Assembly: GCA_002798175.1 (NCBI GenBank)
Contig: NWQL01000001.1
Coordinates: forward strand, 31,417 to 94,052
Origin: Lysobacteraceae bacterium NML91-0213
GTDB taxonomy: Bacteria; Pseudomonadota; Gammaproteobacteria; Xanthomonadales; Xanthomonadaceae
Direction of reading: 5' to 3'
DNA length: 62,636 nt
Part shown: positions 20,695 through 30,985 of the stretch, one piece after another
Numbering within the stretch: the stretch's first letter is position 1
How the letters are laid out: the number at the start of each line of letters is the position of its first letter
Position numbers and translations under genes: made by a program
The notes under the pieces: generated by a model
Told to the model about the DNA's origin: nothing
Seen by the model: only the letters and a program-made list of their open reading frames with translations
Database searches by the model: none

Positions 20695-21975
20695 CTACGC
20701 CTTGCGCGGGAACCGGTAGATCACGCTGCCGACCAGGATCGCCACGCCGACTGCCAGCAGGTTGGTGGTGCTGGCACCCAGCAGCAGGGCGATGCCCAGC
20801 AGCAGCGCGGCCACCGGGATCAGCGGCCCGCCGGGAAGGCGCAGCGTGCCCGGAAGGTCGCCATGCCGACGGCGCAGCACCAGCACGCTGGCGGCGGTGG
20901 AGATATAGGCCAGCAGGCGGGTGACCATCGACAGCAGCGCCAGCTGCACGAACGAGCCCGACAGCGCCAGGGCGAGCGCGAGCACGCACTGCACGACGAT
21001 CGCGGCCATCGGCGTGCGGAAGCGTGGGTGCACGCGAGACAGCGCCGCCGGGCCGTAGCCGTCGGCGGCGAGCGCATGCAGGAAGCGCGGTCCGAGCAGC
21101 ATGGTGTTGTTGTTGGTGCCCAGGATCGAAAGCGCCGCGCCGATGGTGAGCAACAGCGCCAGGCCCTCGCCACCGAACATCGCCGCCGCATCGGCCAGCG
21201 GCGTGGACGAGGCGGCGATGCCCGGCAGCGTGCCCTGCGCCACCAGCTGCACCGCCGCATACAGCAGCGTCACCAGCGCGATCATCGTCATCAGCGCGAA
21301 CGGCACGTTGCGTTGCGGGTTGCGGTACTCGCCGGCGGCGGCGGGCAGGTTCTCGAAGCCTGCATAGGCGAACAGCAGCAGCAATGCCGCCTGTGCTGCG
21401 CCATCGCCCGACAGCGAGGCCGGCGGCGCACCCGCGGCCAGTCCCCAGTCCACATGGAACAGGCCGATGAACACGAACAGCAGCAGCGGCAGCAGCTTGC
21501 CCACCACCAGCACCATCGCCGCGCGTGCCGCCCAGCGCACGCCGGCGATGTTGATCGCGGTCAGCAGCAGCAGCGAGCCGGCGATCACCACCACGCGGCC
21601 ACTGCCATCGGCGGCGGCCGGCCAGAACCGCGCCACCGCATCGGCCAGGCCGTTGGACAGCGACGCGGCTACGCTGATCCGCGTCAGCCAGATCGTCCAG
21701 CCGACCTGGAAGCCCACGAACGGCCCGAACGCCTCGCGCGCATACAGATAGCTGCCGCCGGGCTGTTCGAAATAGCTCGCCGCCTTGGCGTAGCACAGCA
21801 CCAGCAGCGCGACGGTCAGCCCGGCCAGCAGCACGGCCCACACGCTGAAGGGCCCGAGCAGGCCGAAGGCGATCGCCGGCAGCAGGTAGATGCCGCTGCC
21901 GACGACATCGTTGATCGACAGGCCGACGATCTGCCAGCGCCCGACCGCGCGCAGCAGGCCGGCCTGCACCGGCAC
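20695..21975 (-). CDS. APC-family amino-acid permease
   Basis: A polytopic inner-membrane transporter of the amino acid-polyamine-organocation superfamily, about 426 residues with some 12 predicted helices. The first helix region carries the family glycine motif (GLSINDVVGSGIYLLPA), and YAKAASYFEQPGGSYLYAREAFGPFVGF is the typical TM3 segment. AYAGFENLPAAAGEYRNPQRNVP is the TM6-TM7 signature. Its last helices end in a short basic tail FPRKA. No ATG exists near the family start; the GTG at 21975 is chosen, with GTG at 21969 as alternative. Substrate unknown. Confidence 0.85.
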   Translation of the reverse strand: MPVQAGLLRAVGRWQIVGLSINDVVGSGIYLLPAIAFGLLGPFSVWAVLLAGLTVALLVLCYAKAASYFEQPGGSYLYAREAFGPFVGFQVGWTIWLTRISVAASLSNGLADAVARFWPAAADGSGRVVVIAGSLLLLTAINIAGVRWAARAAMVLVVGKLLPLLLFVFIGLFHVDWGLAAGAPPASLSGDGAAQAALLLLFAYAGFENLPAAAGEYRNPQRNVPFALMTMIALVTLLYAAVQLVAQGTLPGIAASSTPLADAAAMFGGEGLALLLTIGAALSILGTNNNTMLLGPRFLHALAADGYGPAALSRVHPRFRTPMAAIVVQCVLALALALSGSFVQLALLSMVTRLLAYISTAASVLVLRRRHGDLPGTLRLPGGPLIPVAALLLGIALLLGASTTNLLAVGVAILVGSVIYRFPRKA

Positions 21976-22090
21976 CCGGGTGGTGGATGGATCGGATGTG
22001 TCCAGGACGCGCTCCCCGAAGCGTGGGCGCCCGATGGTAACCGCGGCCCTGCAGGCGTCGGCAAGCGCGCAGGGCGATGCGGCGGTTACG

Positions 22091-22483
22091 TCAGTCGTCG
22101 GCGCGGAAGGCGTCGCGGATCCAATGCAGCCGTGGTGGCTCGCCACTGCCTTCGACCACGTCGAAACGGCAGGGCGCCGTGGCCCAGCGCGGATGGCGGG
22201 ACAGGAACACCTGCGCGGCGCGCACCAGGCGCAGGCGCTTGCGGGCGTCGATCGAGTCCGCGCCGCCGCCGTAGCCGGCACTGCGGCGATAGCGCACCTC
22301 GACGAACACCAGCGTCGCGCCGTCGCGCATCACCAGGTCGAGTTCGCCGACCCGGTAACCGGCGTTGCGGGCGACATCCTGCAGGCCCTGCGAATGCAGC
22401 AGGTCGCGCGCGAGCTGTTCGACGGCGTCGCCTCGGCGGCGGCGGGACATCCGCGGACGCATGGCATCGGGTGGAGTCGGCAT
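22091..22483 (-). CDS. yraN: YraN/UPF0102 family endonuclease-like protein
   Basis: Small protein with the restriction-endonuclease-like fold shared with Holliday-junction resolvases. The motifs [39 protein letters not shown] (the D-x(n)-ExK-like core, here EVRYR) and [17 protein letters not shown] are seen. With the start at 22483 the product has 130 residues; ATGs at 22462 or 22450 are alternatives. It follows lpoA closely on the same strand, the conserved lpoA-yraN pairing. Cellular role of the family is poorly known. Confidence 0.85.
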   Translation of the reverse strand: MPTPPDAMRPRMSRRRRGDAVEQLARDLLHSQGLQDVARNAGYRVGELDLVMRDGATLVFVEVRYRRSAGYGGGADSIDARKRLRLVRAAQVFLSRHPRWATAPCRFDVVEGSGEPPRLHWIRDAFRADD

Positions 22484-22538
22484 CCTGCCTCCGGTCGGGC
22501 GCGCATCCTGCGCGCGCTCAGGGTGGATCTGCGCTGGA

Positions 22539-23921
22539 TCAGCGGTCGGCGAACGGCACCACGTGGCCGCCGGTGAAGGTGGCCCACGAGGGCGTGCGCA
22601 CGATGTTGCCCTCGCCATCGATGCGCAGCAGCCCGGTGGCGCCGCGCAGCTCGGCTTCGCTGCCGGTCACCAGGCGCTCCATGAAGGCGGTCAGCAGCCA
22701 GGCGTCGTAGCCGAAGGCGAACAGCCGCGCGGCCGGGCCGCGCGCGGTCGGCAACGTCGAGGCCACGGTCGAGGCCATCGGCAGGCCGGCCACGCCGGCG
22801 GCCGCCCAGCGTTCGGTCGGGAACACGATGCCGTCGAGCGCCGAATCCTGTTCGGGGCGCCCGCTCGAGTACAGCTGCGAGGTGCCGATGCGCGGACGCG
22901 TGGAGAAACCCGCGGCCACCAGCTGCGGTGCGATCGCGCGGGCCTGCGCCACGCGCAGGGCGAGAAACACCGCCTGCGCACCGTCGTCCTTCAGCATCGC
23001 GTTGCGCATGGCCTCGGTCATATCGGCGGGTGTCTCGCCGGTCACCACCAGCATGTCGCTGATCGCGCCGCCACCGGCTTCCAGCCGCTGGCGGAAGGCG
23101 TCGACGCTGCGGCGTGCGTTGTCGTCGCTGCCGTTGAGCACCAGCACCTGGCGCACGTTGCGGGCCAGCAGATAATCCGCGGCGGCGGTGCCGTCGTCCT
23201 CGGGCGCGAGCGCGAAACTGAAGGAGCCGGCGGGTGCGCCGTCACCGGCGCGGTTGAGCGCGAGCACCGGCACCTGCAGCCGCTCCGGGCGGGCCAGCAG
23301 CGCGCCGACCTCGTCGCGGCCCAGCGGGCCGAGCACGTAGTCCGAGCCCTCGGCGACCGCGCGCTCGTATGCGGCGCCGGCACCGGCGGCCGCGGTGTCG
23401 TAGAACACGACCTCCGGGCGGTTGCGACGCTCGCCGTAGTAACCCGCCAGCAGTCCGTCTCGCACCGGTGTCGCCGCGGTGGCGAGGTTGCCTGACAGCG
23501 GCAGCAGCACCCCCAGCCGCATCGGCGGGCGGTAGCCGTCGTAGTCGGCCGGCGGCCGGTTGCCGGCATGCACCGCCCACAGCGCGCCGAGGTCGTACGG
23601 GCGCGGCAGGGGCAGCCCGCGCGCCTGCAGCACGCGGCCGGCATGCGCATACATCGGGTCGCCCTCCGGCAGGCCGGCGGCGAAATCCGTCAGCGCCTGG
23701 TCGGGCACCGTCGACAGCAGCTGCTCGATCTGCTGCGCGGCCTGCGCGCGTTCCGGACCACGCAGGGTGGGGTAGCGCTGCGCGACCTCGTTGGCGGCGA
23801 TGAGGTTCGGATCGGTCGGCGCGGGCGGTGTCGCCGTGGGCGCAACGGTCACCGAAGCGCAGCCGGCCAGCAGCAGTGCGGCCATCAACAGGAGCGTGCG
23901 GGAGAGGCGGCTGTTGCGCAT
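22539..23921 (-). CDS. lpoA: LpoA-like activator of penicillin-binding protein (LppC family)
   Basis: Outer-membrane lipoprotein; in E. coli LpoA activates the peptidoglycan polymerase PBP1A. The 460-residue product has a signal peptide and lipobox LLLAGC with Cys21, a short helical region (residues 40-110), and a periplasmic-binding-protein-like C-terminal domain (about 135-455, beginning [30 protein letters not shown]). It is shorter than the E. coli protein, as usual in this lineage because most of the N-terminal TPR-like domain is reduced. Position beside rsmI (divergent) and yraN is conserved. Confidence 0.88.
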   Translation of the reverse strand: MRNSRLSRTLLLMAALLLAGCASVTVAPTATPPAPTDPNLIAANEVAQRYPTLRGPERAQAAQQIEQLLSTVPDQALTDFAAGLPEGDPMYAHAGRVLQARGLPLPRPYDLGALWAVHAGNRPPADYDGYRPPMRLGVLLPLSGNLATAATPVRDGLLAGYYGERRNRPEVVFYDTAAAGAGAAYERAVAEGSDYVLGPLGRDEVGALLARPERLQVPVLALNRAGDGAPAGSFSFALAPEDDGTAAADYLLARNVRQVLVLNGSDDNARRSVDAFRQRLEAGGGAISDMLVVTGETPADMTEAMRNAMLKDDGAQAVFLALRVAQARAIAPQLVAAGFSTRPRIGTSQLYSSGRPEQDSALDGIVFPTERWAAAGVAGLPMASTVASTLPTARGPAARLFAFGYDAWLLTAFMERLVTGSEAELRGATGLLRIDGEGNIVRTPSWATFTGGHVVPFADR

Positions 23922-23983
23922 GGAAACCGGTCCGGAAGGGATAAACGGCTAGGATTCTACCGACCCCGAGTGTGGAGAGACGT

Positions 23984-24829
23984 TTGGCCGCTTCCCCCGA
24001 TGCCCGCGGCGTGCTGCACGTCGTCGCCACCCCGATCGGCAACCTTGCCGATCTGTCGCCGCGCGCGCAGCAGGTGTTGCGCGATGTCGACGCGATCTGT
24101 GCCGAGGACACCCGCCATACCCGCGCGCTGCTTGCGCACTTCGGTATCGACACGCCGGCGCTGGCGCTGCACGAGCACAACGAGGAGGCGCTGGCGGGGC
24201 GGGTGGTGGCACGGCTGCTCGCGGGCGAGTCGCTGGCGCTGGTCAGCGATGCCGGCACGCCGCTGGTCAGCGATCCGGGCTTTCGCCTGGTGCGCGCCGC
24301 GCGCCAGGCCGGCGTGCGCGTCAGCCCGGTGCCGGGGCCCAGCGCGGTGGTGGCGGCACTCAGTGTCGCCGGCCTGCCCAGCGACCGCTTCGCCTTCGAG
24401 GGGTTCCTGCCGGCCAAGGCGGCGGCACGTCGCGACACCCTTGCGCGGCTTGCCGGCGAGCCGCGCACGCTGGTGTTCTACGAATCCTCGCATCGCATCG
24501 CCGAGACCCTGGCCGACATGCGCGGCGCCTTCGGCGACGACCGCCCCGCGGCACTCGCCCGCGAGCTCACCAAGCTGTTCGAGACCGTGCTCGACGGCAG
24601 CCTCGCCGAGCTCCAGGCGCGGGTCGATGCCGATCCCAACCAGCGGAAGGGCGAGTTCGTCGTCGTCGTGCAGGGCGCCGGCGACGACGCCGGTGCGCAA
24701 CTTGCCGAAGGCCGGCGCGTGTACACGCTGCTGTCCGCGCAGCTGCCGCCGTCGTCGGCGGCACGGCTGGCCGCCGAGATCACCGGCGCGCCGCGCAAGG
24801 CGCTGTATGGCGGTGGTAATGACGGCTGA
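23984..24829 (+). CDS. rsmI: 16S rRNA 2'-O-ribose C1402 methyltransferase RsmI
   Basis: SAM-dependent tetrapyrrole-methylase-fold enzyme that 2'-O-methylates C1402 in the 16S decoding centre. Motifs: GVLHVVATPIGNLADLSPRAQ, DAICAEDTRHTRALLAHFGI, ALVSDAGTPLVSDPGFRLV, PVPGPSAVVAALSVAGLP, FEGFLPAKAAAR and VFYESSHRI. The start is uncertain: TTG at 23984 has GGAGAG 4-8 bp upstream, whereas the in-frame GTG at 23972 lacks a good ribosome site. About 281 residues. Divergent from lpoA, with the two 5' ends about 60 bp apart. Confidence 0.93.
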   Translation: MAASPDARGVLHVVATPIGNLADLSPRAQQVLRDVDAICAEDTRHTRALLAHFGIDTPALALHEHNEEALAGRVVARLLAGESLALVSDAGTPLVSDPGFRLVRAARQAGVRVSPVPGPSAVVAALSVAGLPSDRFAFEGFLPAKAAARRDTLARLAGEPRTLVFYESSHRIAETLADMRGAFGDDRPAALARELTKLFETVLDGSLAELQARVDADPNQRKGEFVVVVQGAGDDAGAQLAEGRRVYTLLSAQLPPSSAARLAAEITGAPRKALYGGGNDG

Positions 24830-25023
24830 AGGTCCCCCCCGTACCGGGAAGTCGTGACCGGTTCCCGGGTTCGCGCACAGGCGCCTGCCGGTTCTGGCGC
24901 GAAAACCCCACGACAGCGGCACCTGTTCGCCCGGCCTCGTGGTGGCCAACGACCGGATTGATCGGGCGGGTGGCCTGTCGCGGCAACGGCAGGCACCGCC
25001 GCCGCATGCGACAATCCGCGCCG

Positions 25024-25386
25024 GCGGAGTCGGCCGGACAGTCGCGTCATCGCTTGCGATGCCGAGGAAAGTCCGGGCTCCACAGGGCACGGTGCCAGGT
25101 AACGCCTGGGCGGCGCGAGCCGACGGAAAGTGCAACAGAAAGATACCGCCGATGGCCGGGCGTCCTTCGGGGCGAGCGGATCAGGCAAGGGTGAAATGGT
25201 GCGGTAAGAGCGCACCGCGAGTCTGGCAACAGACCGGCACGGCAAACCCCACCGGGAGCAAGACCAAATAGGGACCTCATGGCGCGGCCCGCGTCGGGTC
25301 CGGGTAGGTTGCTTGAGCGTATCGGTGACGATGCGTCTAGAGGAATGACTGTCCACGACAGAACCCGGCTTACAGGCCGGCTCCGC
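25024..25386 (+). ncRNA. rnpB: RNase P RNA (class A)
   Basis: Catalytic RNA of RNase P, which matures tRNA 5' ends. Recognised from the conserved blocks cggccggacagtcgcg, gaggaaagtccgggctccac, cagggcacggtgccaggtaac, cgacggaaagtgcaacaga, gggtgaaatggtgcggtaag, cccaccgggagcaagaccaa and ggtaggttgcttgagc. The closing ggaatgactgtccacgaca-gaacccggcttac is also present. The ends were set by P1 pairing of gcggagtcggcc (25024) with ggccggctccgc (25386). A gacaat sequence at 25009-25014 is a plausible -10. Location just upstream of mraZ is typical of Xanthomonadaceae. Confidence 0.97.
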
Positions 25387-25468
25387 CCCCAGAAAACCGA
25401 AGCAGCCGGAGTCGGCGCAGGGAAAGCGCCGTCGGCATCCCCGGAGCTTCACCCGCACGGCCCCTACG

Positions 25469-25568
25469 CCCCTCTCCCGTTTACGGGAGAGGGGTTGGGG
25501 TGAGGGGAAGCCGGCAACGTGCCCTCATCCGCCCCTTCGGGGCACCTTCTCCCGCAGGCGGGAGAAGG
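25469..25568. repeat. Dispersed palindromic repeat, two units
   Basis: Unit one is a 12-bp perfect stem at 25469-25480/25483-25494 (cccctctcccgt/acgggagagggg). Unit two is 25521-25568, gccctcatccg followed by gccccttcggggc and the hairpin ccttctcccgc/gcgggagaagg. Related copies occur at 56145-56193 and 58470-58520. The pair probably also ends the rnpB transcript. Confidence 0.8.
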
Positions 25569-25730
25569 ATTGCCCGTCGGTATGGTCAGCGGTCAGCAGA
25601 TCCGCGATCCCGTGCGAACCTGTCGCCAAGCGCAACGGCGTTCCGGCGCAGCATCCGTCGTCGCCGGCGCGAATCCGCGTGTCCATCACGCCGCCCTTCA
25701 CGCGGTCTCCAACACCCTGAATTCTGTGAG

Positions 25731-25758
25731 CTGTCTCAAAATTTGAGACGAAACAGCA
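25731..25758. promoter_or_regulatory. AT-rich palindrome upstream of mraZ
   Basis: gtctcaaa (25733-25740), one base, tttgagac (25742-25749): perfect 8-bp arms, extended outward by gctgt (25730-25734 region) and acagc (25754-25758). It is unusual in such GC-rich DNA and lies about 100 bp before the mraZ promoter. It could be a regulator site; no named regulator can be assigned. Confidence 0.45.
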
Positions 25759-25761
25759 GCT

Positions 25762-25770
25762 TGTGGATAA
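25762..25770 (-). promoter_or_regulatory. Perfect DnaA box
   Basis: tgtggataa is the exact complement of the DnaA consensus TTATCCACA. It lies about 80 bp upstream of the -35 of the division-cluster promoter. A single box can be chance; its placement before mraZ makes it worth noting. Confidence 0.45.
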
Positions 25771-25840
25771 AGCTTGAACAAGTGTGTGAACTTCTCCGCA
25801 AGTCATTGACCGGACTAGCGAAAATTTGACAAACGCATTG

Positions 25841-25869
25841 TTGACAACCCCCTGACCCGACCCTAAGGT
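25841..25869 (+). promoter_or_regulatory. Sigma-70 promoter of the division cluster
   Basis: TTGACA at 25841-25846, a 17-bp spacer, then TAAGGT at 25864-25869. A second TTGACA at 25826-25831 has no matching -10. Transcription would begin near 25876, just inside the phased repeats attributed to MraZ binding, leaving a leader of about 80 nt. Confidence 0.7.
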
Positions 25870-25903
25870 GGCGCCACGTGGGAAAGCCGGGGTTTTTGTG
25901 GTT
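25869..25903 (+). promoter_or_regulatory. Phased repeats, likely MraZ operator
   Basis: Four G-rich boxes at exact 10-bp intervals: tggcg (25869), tggga (25879), ggggt (25889) and tggtt (25899). MraZ is known in other bacteria to bind direct repeats of TGGGN separated by 5 nt, with this same period, between its promoter and its own gene. Overlap with the -10 fits autorepression. Confidence 0.65.
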
Positions 25904-25953
25904 TTCCGCGGATTTCTGAAGCCTGCCGCAGACGGGCATCCGGGCCGAGACCA

Positions 25954-26400
25954 GTGTTCCAGGGCGAGACCGCCATCACCATCGATGACAAGGGCCGACT
26001 GGCGATTCCCACCGCCTATCGGGATCCTGTCGCGCGCGTGTGCGCCGGGCGCCTGGTCCTGACCTACAACCCGTTCGAGTCCGGCTGCCTGTTCCTGTAC
26101 CCGGAAGCGGAGTGGGAGCGGGTGCGCGACGCGGTCAACCAGCTGCCGGGCTCGCTGTCGGCGCACCGGCGCATGCAGCGCTGCCTGGTGGGTTCGGCCG
26201 CGCATGTCGAGCTCGACAGCAACGCCCGCATCAGCGTCCCGGCCAGCCACCGCGCCGCGGTCGGCATCGAGAAGAAGGCCGTGCTGCTGGGCATGGGCGA
26301 CAAGTTCGAACTGTGGAGCGAGCAGGCGCACCACGCGCAGATCCGCCAGGTGATCACCGACGAGGATCTCAGCGGGCAACTGCTCGAGTTGAAGCTATGA
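25954..26400 (+). CDS. mraZ: Transcriptional regulator MraZ
   Basis: DNA-binding regulator at the head of the division and cell-wall cluster, with two SpoVT/AbrB-like domains. The 148-residue product begins with GTG ([24 protein letters not shown]), has [26 protein letters not shown] in the first repeat, and [22 protein letters not shown] in the second. Family knowledge: a dodecameric ring that binds the repeats before its own gene and represses the operon. Its stop overlaps the rsmH start (ATGA). Confidence 0.95.
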   Translation: MFQGETAITIDDKGRLAIPTAYRDPVARVCAGRLVLTYNPFESGCLFLYPEAEWERVRDAVNQLPGSLSAHRRMQRCLVGSAAHVELDSNARISVPASHRAAVGIEKKAVLLGMGDKFELWSEQAHHAQIRQVITDEDLSGQLLELKL

Positions 26401-27362
26401 ACGGCGGTGGCGCGGACACCCCGTCCGGCCACCTTCCGGTCATGGTCGCGCAGGTCATCGACGGGCTGCGGGTGGTGGAGGACGGCGTGTATCTGGACGG
26501 CACGTTCGGTCGTGGCGGCCATGCACGGCGCGTACTGGAACGTCTGGGCGCACAGGGCCGGCTGCTCTTGATGGACAAGGATCCCGAAGCGATCGCCGTG
26601 GCCGGACGCGAGTTCGGCGCGGACGCGCGCGTGCACGTGCGCCAGGCCAGCTTCGCCACGCTGGGCGGCTGGGATCTCGCGCAGGCCGGTGTCGACGGCA
26701 TCCTGTTCGACCTGGGCGTGTCGTCGCCGCAGCTCGACGTCGCCGCGCGCGGGTTCTCGTTCGGCAAGGACGGCCCGCTCGACATGCGCATGGACCCGGG
26801 CGCTGGCGAAAGCGCGGCGCAGTGGCTGGCGCATGCCGACGAGCGCGCGATCGCCGACGTGCTGTGGACCTATGGCGAGGAGCGTCATAGCCGCCGCATC
26901 GCCCGCGCGATCGTGGCCCGGCGCGCGCAGGAGCCGATCGTGCGCACCGCGCAGCTGGCCGAACTGGTGGCTTCGGCGATGCCGCGCGGCAAGCCGGGCA
27001 GCGAGCGCAACCGCATCCACCCGGCCACGCGCAGCTTCCAGGCCATCCGCATCCACATCAACCGCGAGCTGGCCGATCTCGAGGCCGGGCTCGACGCCGC
27101 GCTGGAGGTGCTGCGACCCGGCGGGCGACTGGCGGTGATCAGTTTCCACTCGCTGGAAGACCGCATCGTCAAGCAGTTCATCGCCCGCCACGCCAAGCCG
27201 CCGCCGAGCAACCGCCGGTTGCCGGAAGTGGCGCCGTTCGTGCCGCGCCTGCGCGATCTCGGCGGTGCCATCCATGCCGGCGCGGACGAACTGGCAGTCA
27301 ATCCGCGTGCACGCAGCGCGGTGCTGCGGGTGGCCGAGAAGCTCGACGGGGTGGCGGCATGA
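26397..27362 (+). CDS. rsmH: 16S rRNA m4C1402 methyltransferase RsmH
   Basis: N4-methylates C1402 of 16S rRNA, the base whose ribose is modified by RsmI, also encoded in this window. The 321-residue product shows [35 protein letters not shown] (SAM site), [57 protein letters not shown] and [14 protein letters not shown]. Start and stop are both in 4-bp ATGA overlaps (mraZ, ftsL), so translation is probably coupled. Confidence 0.97.
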   Translation: MNGGGADTPSGHLPVMVAQVIDGLRVVEDGVYLDGTFGRGGHARRVLERLGAQGRLLLMDKDPEAIAVAGREFGADARVHVRQASFATLGGWDLAQAGVDGILFDLGVSSPQLDVAARGFSFGKDGPLDMRMDPGAGESAAQWLAHADERAIADVLWTYGEERHSRRIARAIVARRAQEPIVRTAQLAELVASAMPRGKPGSERNRIHPATRSFQAIRIHINRELADLEAGLDAALEVLRPGGRLAVISFHSLEDRIVKQFIARHAKPPPSNRRLPEVAPFVPRLRDLGGAIHAGADELAVNPRARSAVLRVAEKLDGVAA

Positions 27363-27625
27363 TCACCCGCTTCCTGATCGCGATCGTGCTGGTCGCCAAC
27401 GTGATCACCGCGATCGGCGTGGTGCATGCGCGCCACCAGCACCGGCAGCTCTTCAGCCAGCTCACCCGGCTGGAGAACGCGCGCGACGAACTCAACATCG
27501 AGTTCGGGCGCCTGCAGCTCGAGCAGGCGACCTGGGCCGAAAGCACCCGCATCGACCAGGTCGCGCGCGAGCGGCTGGGGATGAAGTTCCCGGAAACCGC
27601 CGACATCGTGGTGATCCGGCCATGA
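27359..27625 (+). CDS. ftsL: Cell division protein FtsL
   Basis: Small bitopic divisome protein that, with FtsB and FtsQ, controls septal peptidoglycan synthesis by FtsWI. The 88-residue product has a short cytoplasmic start, a membrane helix (about residues 2-22, [20 protein letters not shown]), and a periplasmic coiled coil ([30 protein letters not shown]) ending in the conserved [17 protein letters not shown]. Position between rsmH and ftsI supports the call. Confidence 0.94.
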   Translation: MITRFLIAIVLVANVITAIGVVHARHQHRQLFSQLTRLENARDELNIEFGRLQLEQATWAESTRIDQVARERLGMKFPETADIVVIRP

Positions 27626-27635
27626 GGGCGCGCCC

Positions 27636-29480
27636 ATGAGGTTCGGACGCATCCCCGGCGGCCATGCCAAGCGCCCGCGTGCGCGTGCGCAGTTCGACCT
27701 GCGTGCGCGGCTGCTGCTGGTGGGTGGCGGTCTCGGGCTGGTGGCGCTGGTGCTGGTGGGCCGGGCGATCGACCTGCAGCTCATCGACAACGCCTTCTAC
27801 CAGCAGAAGGCGGACTCGCGCTTCCTGCGCGAGCTGCCGATCGCCACCTCGCGCGGCATGATCACCGACCGCAACGGCGAGCCGCTGGCGATCTCCACGC
27901 CGGTGGCCTCGCTGTGGGCGAATCCGCAGGAACTGGTGAAGCATCCCGATCGCATCACCGAACTGGCCGAGGCGATCGGCCAGGATCCGGACCAGCTCGC
28001 GCGCGCGGTCGCGCAGCGCGCCGACAAGGAATTCATGTACCTGCCGGGGCAGCGTCGCATCCACCCGGCCAGCGCGCAGAAGATCGTCGCGCTCAACATC
28101 CCCGGGGTCTTCAGCCAGCGCGAGTTCCGCCGCTTCTACCCGCAGGGCGAGGCGCTGGCGCACGTGCTGGGCTTCACCAATATCGACGACCGCGGCCAGG
28201 AAGGCATCGAGCTGGCGTTCGACGAATGGCTGCGCGGGCACCCGGGCGCGCAGAAGGTCATCCGCGACCGGCGCGGCCGGATCGTCGAGAACGTCGACCT
28301 GGTGCGACCGGCGCAGCCCGGCAAGGACCTCACGCTGTCGATCGACCGCCGCATCCAGTACCTCGCCCACCGCGAGCTGCGCAATGCGATCGTCGCCTCC
28401 GGCGCCAGTGCCGGGTCGTCGGTGATCCTCGACGTGGCCACCGGCGAGGTGCTGGCGATGGCCAACCTGCCGGCCTACAACCCGCACGTGCTCGGCAGCA
28501 CCGACCGCGAGGCGCGCCGCAACCGCGCGGTGACCGACCTCATCGAGCCGGGCTCGACGATCAAGCCGCTCACCGTGGCGGCCGGCCTGGAGGCGGGCAC
28601 CATCCGCCCCGATACCCGCATCGATACCAATCCGGGCTGGATGCCCAACGGCCGCTACCGCACCACCGACTTCCGCAACTACGGCGTGCTCGACGTCACC
28701 GGCGTGCTGACCAAGAGCTCGAACGTCGGCGTGGCGAAGATCGTGCATACGCTGCCCGACCAGCGTTTCTACGAGTTCCTGCGCCGCTTCGGCTACGGCC
28801 AGAGCACCGGCAGCGGCTTCCCCGGCGAGGCCGCCGGCTTCCTGCGCGAGCCGTCCACCTGGGACGGCACCATGAAGCAGACGATGTCGTACGGCTACAG
28901 CATGTCGGTGACGCCGCTGCAGCTGGCGGTGGCCTATGCCGCACTCGGCAACGGCGGCCGGATGATCGCGCCCACCTTCGTCAAGGGCCAGCACAACGAG
29001 CCGCGCCAGGTGCTGGACCCGGGCATCGCCGCCGAGGTGATGCGGATGATGCAGACGGTGACCGAGCCGGGCGGCACCGCCACCCGCGCGGCCATCCTCG
29101 GCTACCACGTGGCCGGCAAGACCGGCACCGCGCGCAAGGCCAGCGGCGGCGGCTATGCGCGCCGCTACATCGCCTTCTTCGCCGGGCTGGTGCCGGTCGA
29201 CAACCCGCGTTTCTCGATGGTCGTCGTGATCGACGATCCCGACACCTCGCGCGGTGGCTCGACCTACGGGGGCGGCTACGTCTCGGCGCCGGTGTTCAAG
29301 GCGACGATGGAAGGCACGTTGCGGCTGATGGACGTGCCGCCCGACGACATCGACACCTGGCTGGCGGCGCAGGCCGACGCCGAACGCAAGCGTCGCGCCA
29401 CCGCCGCGCGCCAGGCACCGGCGCGCCCGGTCGCACCGGCGGTGGCCGCCGCGGTCGCCAACGCGGGAGCCGCCCGATGA
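27636..29480 (+). CDS. ftsI: Septal transpeptidase FtsI (PBP3)
   Basis: Class B penicillin-binding protein that cross-links septal peptidoglycan. The 614-residue protein has a basic cytoplasmic start, one membrane helix (about 25-45), the pedestal domain ([17 protein letters not shown]) and the transpeptidase domain. Active-site motifs are S307-TIK, SSN at 361-363 and KTG at 495-497. The C-terminus carries an extra Ala/Arg-rich tail ([20 protein letters not shown]) of unknown use. Ten bases follow ftsL, the only open gap in the cluster before ftsZ, and the stop overlaps murE. Confidence 0.97.
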   Translation: MRFGRIPGGHAKRPRARAQFDLRARLLLVGGGLGLVALVLVGRAIDLQLIDNAFYQQKADSRFLRELPIATSRGMITDRNGEPLAISTPVASLWANPQELVKHPDRITELAEAIGQDPDQLARAVAQRADKEFMYLPGQRRIHPASAQKIVALNIPGVFSQREFRRFYPQGEALAHVLGFTNIDDRGQEGIELAFDEWLRGHPGAQKVIRDRRGRIVENVDLVRPAQPGKDLTLSIDRRIQYLAHRELRNAIVASGASAGSSVILDVATGEVLAMANLPAYNPHVLGSTDREARRNRAVTDLIEPGSTIKPLTVAAGLEAGTIRPDTRIDTNPGWMPNGRYRTTDFRNYGVLDVTGVLTKSSNVGVAKIVHTLPDQRFYEFLRRFGYGQSTGSGFPGEAAGFLREPSTWDGTMKQTMSYGYSMSVTPLQLAVAYAALGNGGRMIAPTFVKGQHNEPRQVLDPGIAAEVMRMMQTVTEPGGTATRAAILGYHVAGKTGTARKASGGGYARRYIAFFAGLVPVDNPRFSMVVVIDDPDTSRGGSTYGGGYVSAPVFKATMEGTLRLMDVPPDDIDTWLAAQADAERKRRATAARQAPARPVAPAVAAAVANAGAAR

Positions 29481-30985
29481 ACCGCATGGCGCTGCGCGAA
29501 CTGCTGCCCGACGTGGCCGGCGTGCCGGCCGGCCTGACGGTGTCGGGGCTGGTGCAGGACAGCCGCGAGGTCGGTCCGGGCGATGCGTTCATCGCGCTGC
29601 CCGGCTTCGGCACCCACGGCCTGCGTTTCGCACGTCGCGCGCTGGATGCCGGTGCCGCGGCGATCGTCTACGAAACACCGGCGCCGGAAGACGTCGAGGT
29701 GCCGGCCGATGCGATTGCCGTGCCGGCGCTGCGCACGCGCCTGGGTGCAATGGCCGACCGCTTCCATGGCTCGCCGTCGCAGGCCATGGTCACCGTCGGC
29801 GTCACCGGCACCAACGGCAAGACCTCGACCGTGCAGCTGCTGGCGCAGGCGTGGACGCTGCGCGGCCTGCGCGCCGGCAGCGTCGGCACCCTCGGTGCCG
29901 GCCTGCATGGTGCGGTCGAGCCGACCGGCTTCACCACGCCCCAGGTGTCGCAGCTGCATGCGCTGCTGGCGCGGCTGCGTGACGCCGGGGCGCAGGCGGT
30001 GGCAATGGAGGTCAGCTCGCACGCGCTCGACCAGGGCCGCGTGGACGGCGTGCATTTCCGCGTCGGCGTGTTCACCAACCTCACCCGCGACCATCTCGAC
30101 TACCACGGCGACATGGCCAGCTATGGCGCGGCCAAGGCGCGGCTGCTGCGCTGGCCGGGTCTCGAGGCCGCGGTGGTCAACCTCGACGATCCCTACGGCC
30201 TGCAGCTGTTCGAATCCGGCCATGCCGGGCGCACGATCGGCATCAGTACCCGTGGCCATCCCGCTGCACTGCTGCGTGCGCAGTCGGTGGTCCTCGACGG
30301 CGACGGCATCGGCTTTGGCCTGCGCACCGGCGAGGCGGAGCATCCGGTGCGTTCGCCGCTGCTGGGCCGCTTCAACGTCGACAACCTGCTGGCGGTGGCC
30401 GGCGTGCTGCACGTGCTGGGCGAGGACGCAGCGACGATCGCCGCGACCCTGTCGCAGCTGCAGCCGGTGCCCGGGCGCATGAACCGCCTCGGCGGCGCCG
30501 GCCGGCCCACCGTGGTGGTCGACTACGCGCATACCCCCGACGCACTGGAACAGGCGCTCGCCAGCCTGCGTGATCACGTGCGCGGCCGGCTGCTGTGCGT
30601 GTTCGGCTGCGGAGGCGAGCGCGACCGCGGCAAGCGCGCGCAGATGGCGGCGATCGCCGAGCGCCTGGCCGATGCGGTGGTGGTCACCGACGACAACCCG
30701 CGCGGCGAGGACGGCGATGCCATCGTCGCCGCGATCCTCGAGGGCTTTGCCAACCAGGACACGGTGACCGTGCAGCGCGACCGCGCCGCCGCGATCGCCC
30801 ATGCGATCGGCGCCGCCGGCCCGGGCGACATCGTGCTGGTCGCCGGCAAGGGGCACGAGCCCTACCAGGAGATCAACGGCGTGCGCCATCCCTTCGACGA
30901 CGCGCAGGTGGCGCGTCGCCTGCTCGAAAGCCATGTGGCCGAGGGCCGCGGGCACGCGCAGCGTGCGCAGGAGCCGCGCGCATGA
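29477..30985 (+). CDS. murE: UDP-MurNAc-L-Ala-D-Glu:meso-diaminopimelate ligase MurE
   Basis: Adds the third stem residue to the peptidoglycan precursor. The 502-residue Mur ligase has the ATP loop GTNGKTST (111-118), the carbamylated-lysine region [20 protein letters not shown], and [10 protein letters not shown]. Asp-Asn-Pro-Arg in that last motif is the signature for meso-diaminopimelate rather than lysine. The ATG lies within the ftsI stop overlap; the last bases overlap murF. Confidence 0.97.
   Translation: MNRMALRELLPDVAGVPAGLTVSGLVQDSREVGPGDAFIALPGFGTHGLRFARRALDAGAAAIVYETPAPEDVEVPADAIAVPALRTRLGAMADRFHGSPSQAMVTVGVTGTNGKTSTVQLLAQAWTLRGLRAGSVGTLGAGLHGAVEPTGFTTPQVSQLHALLARLRDAGAQAVAMEVSSHALDQGRVDGVHFRVGVFTNLTRDHLDYHGDMASYGAAKARLLRWPGLEAAVVNLDDPYGLQLFESGHAGRTIGISTRGHPAALLRAQSVVLDGDGIGFGLRTGEAEHPVRSPLLGRFNVDNLLAVAGVLHVLGEDAATIAATLSQLQPVPGRMNRLGGAGRPTVVVDYAHTPDALEQALASLRDHVRGRLLCVFGCGGERDRGKRAQMAAIAERLADAVVVTDDNPRGEDGDAIVAAILEGFANQDTVTVQRDRAAAIAHAIGAAGPGDIVLVAGKGHEPYQEINGVRHPFDDAQVARRLLESHVAEGRGHAQRAQEPRA

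Noticed and set aside
27914..29480. Long plus-strand frame overlapping ftsI and running into murE
   Set aside because: The ftsI part is an out-of-frame Arg/Pro/Gly-rich shadow; only the in-frame part beginning at 29477 is real murE.
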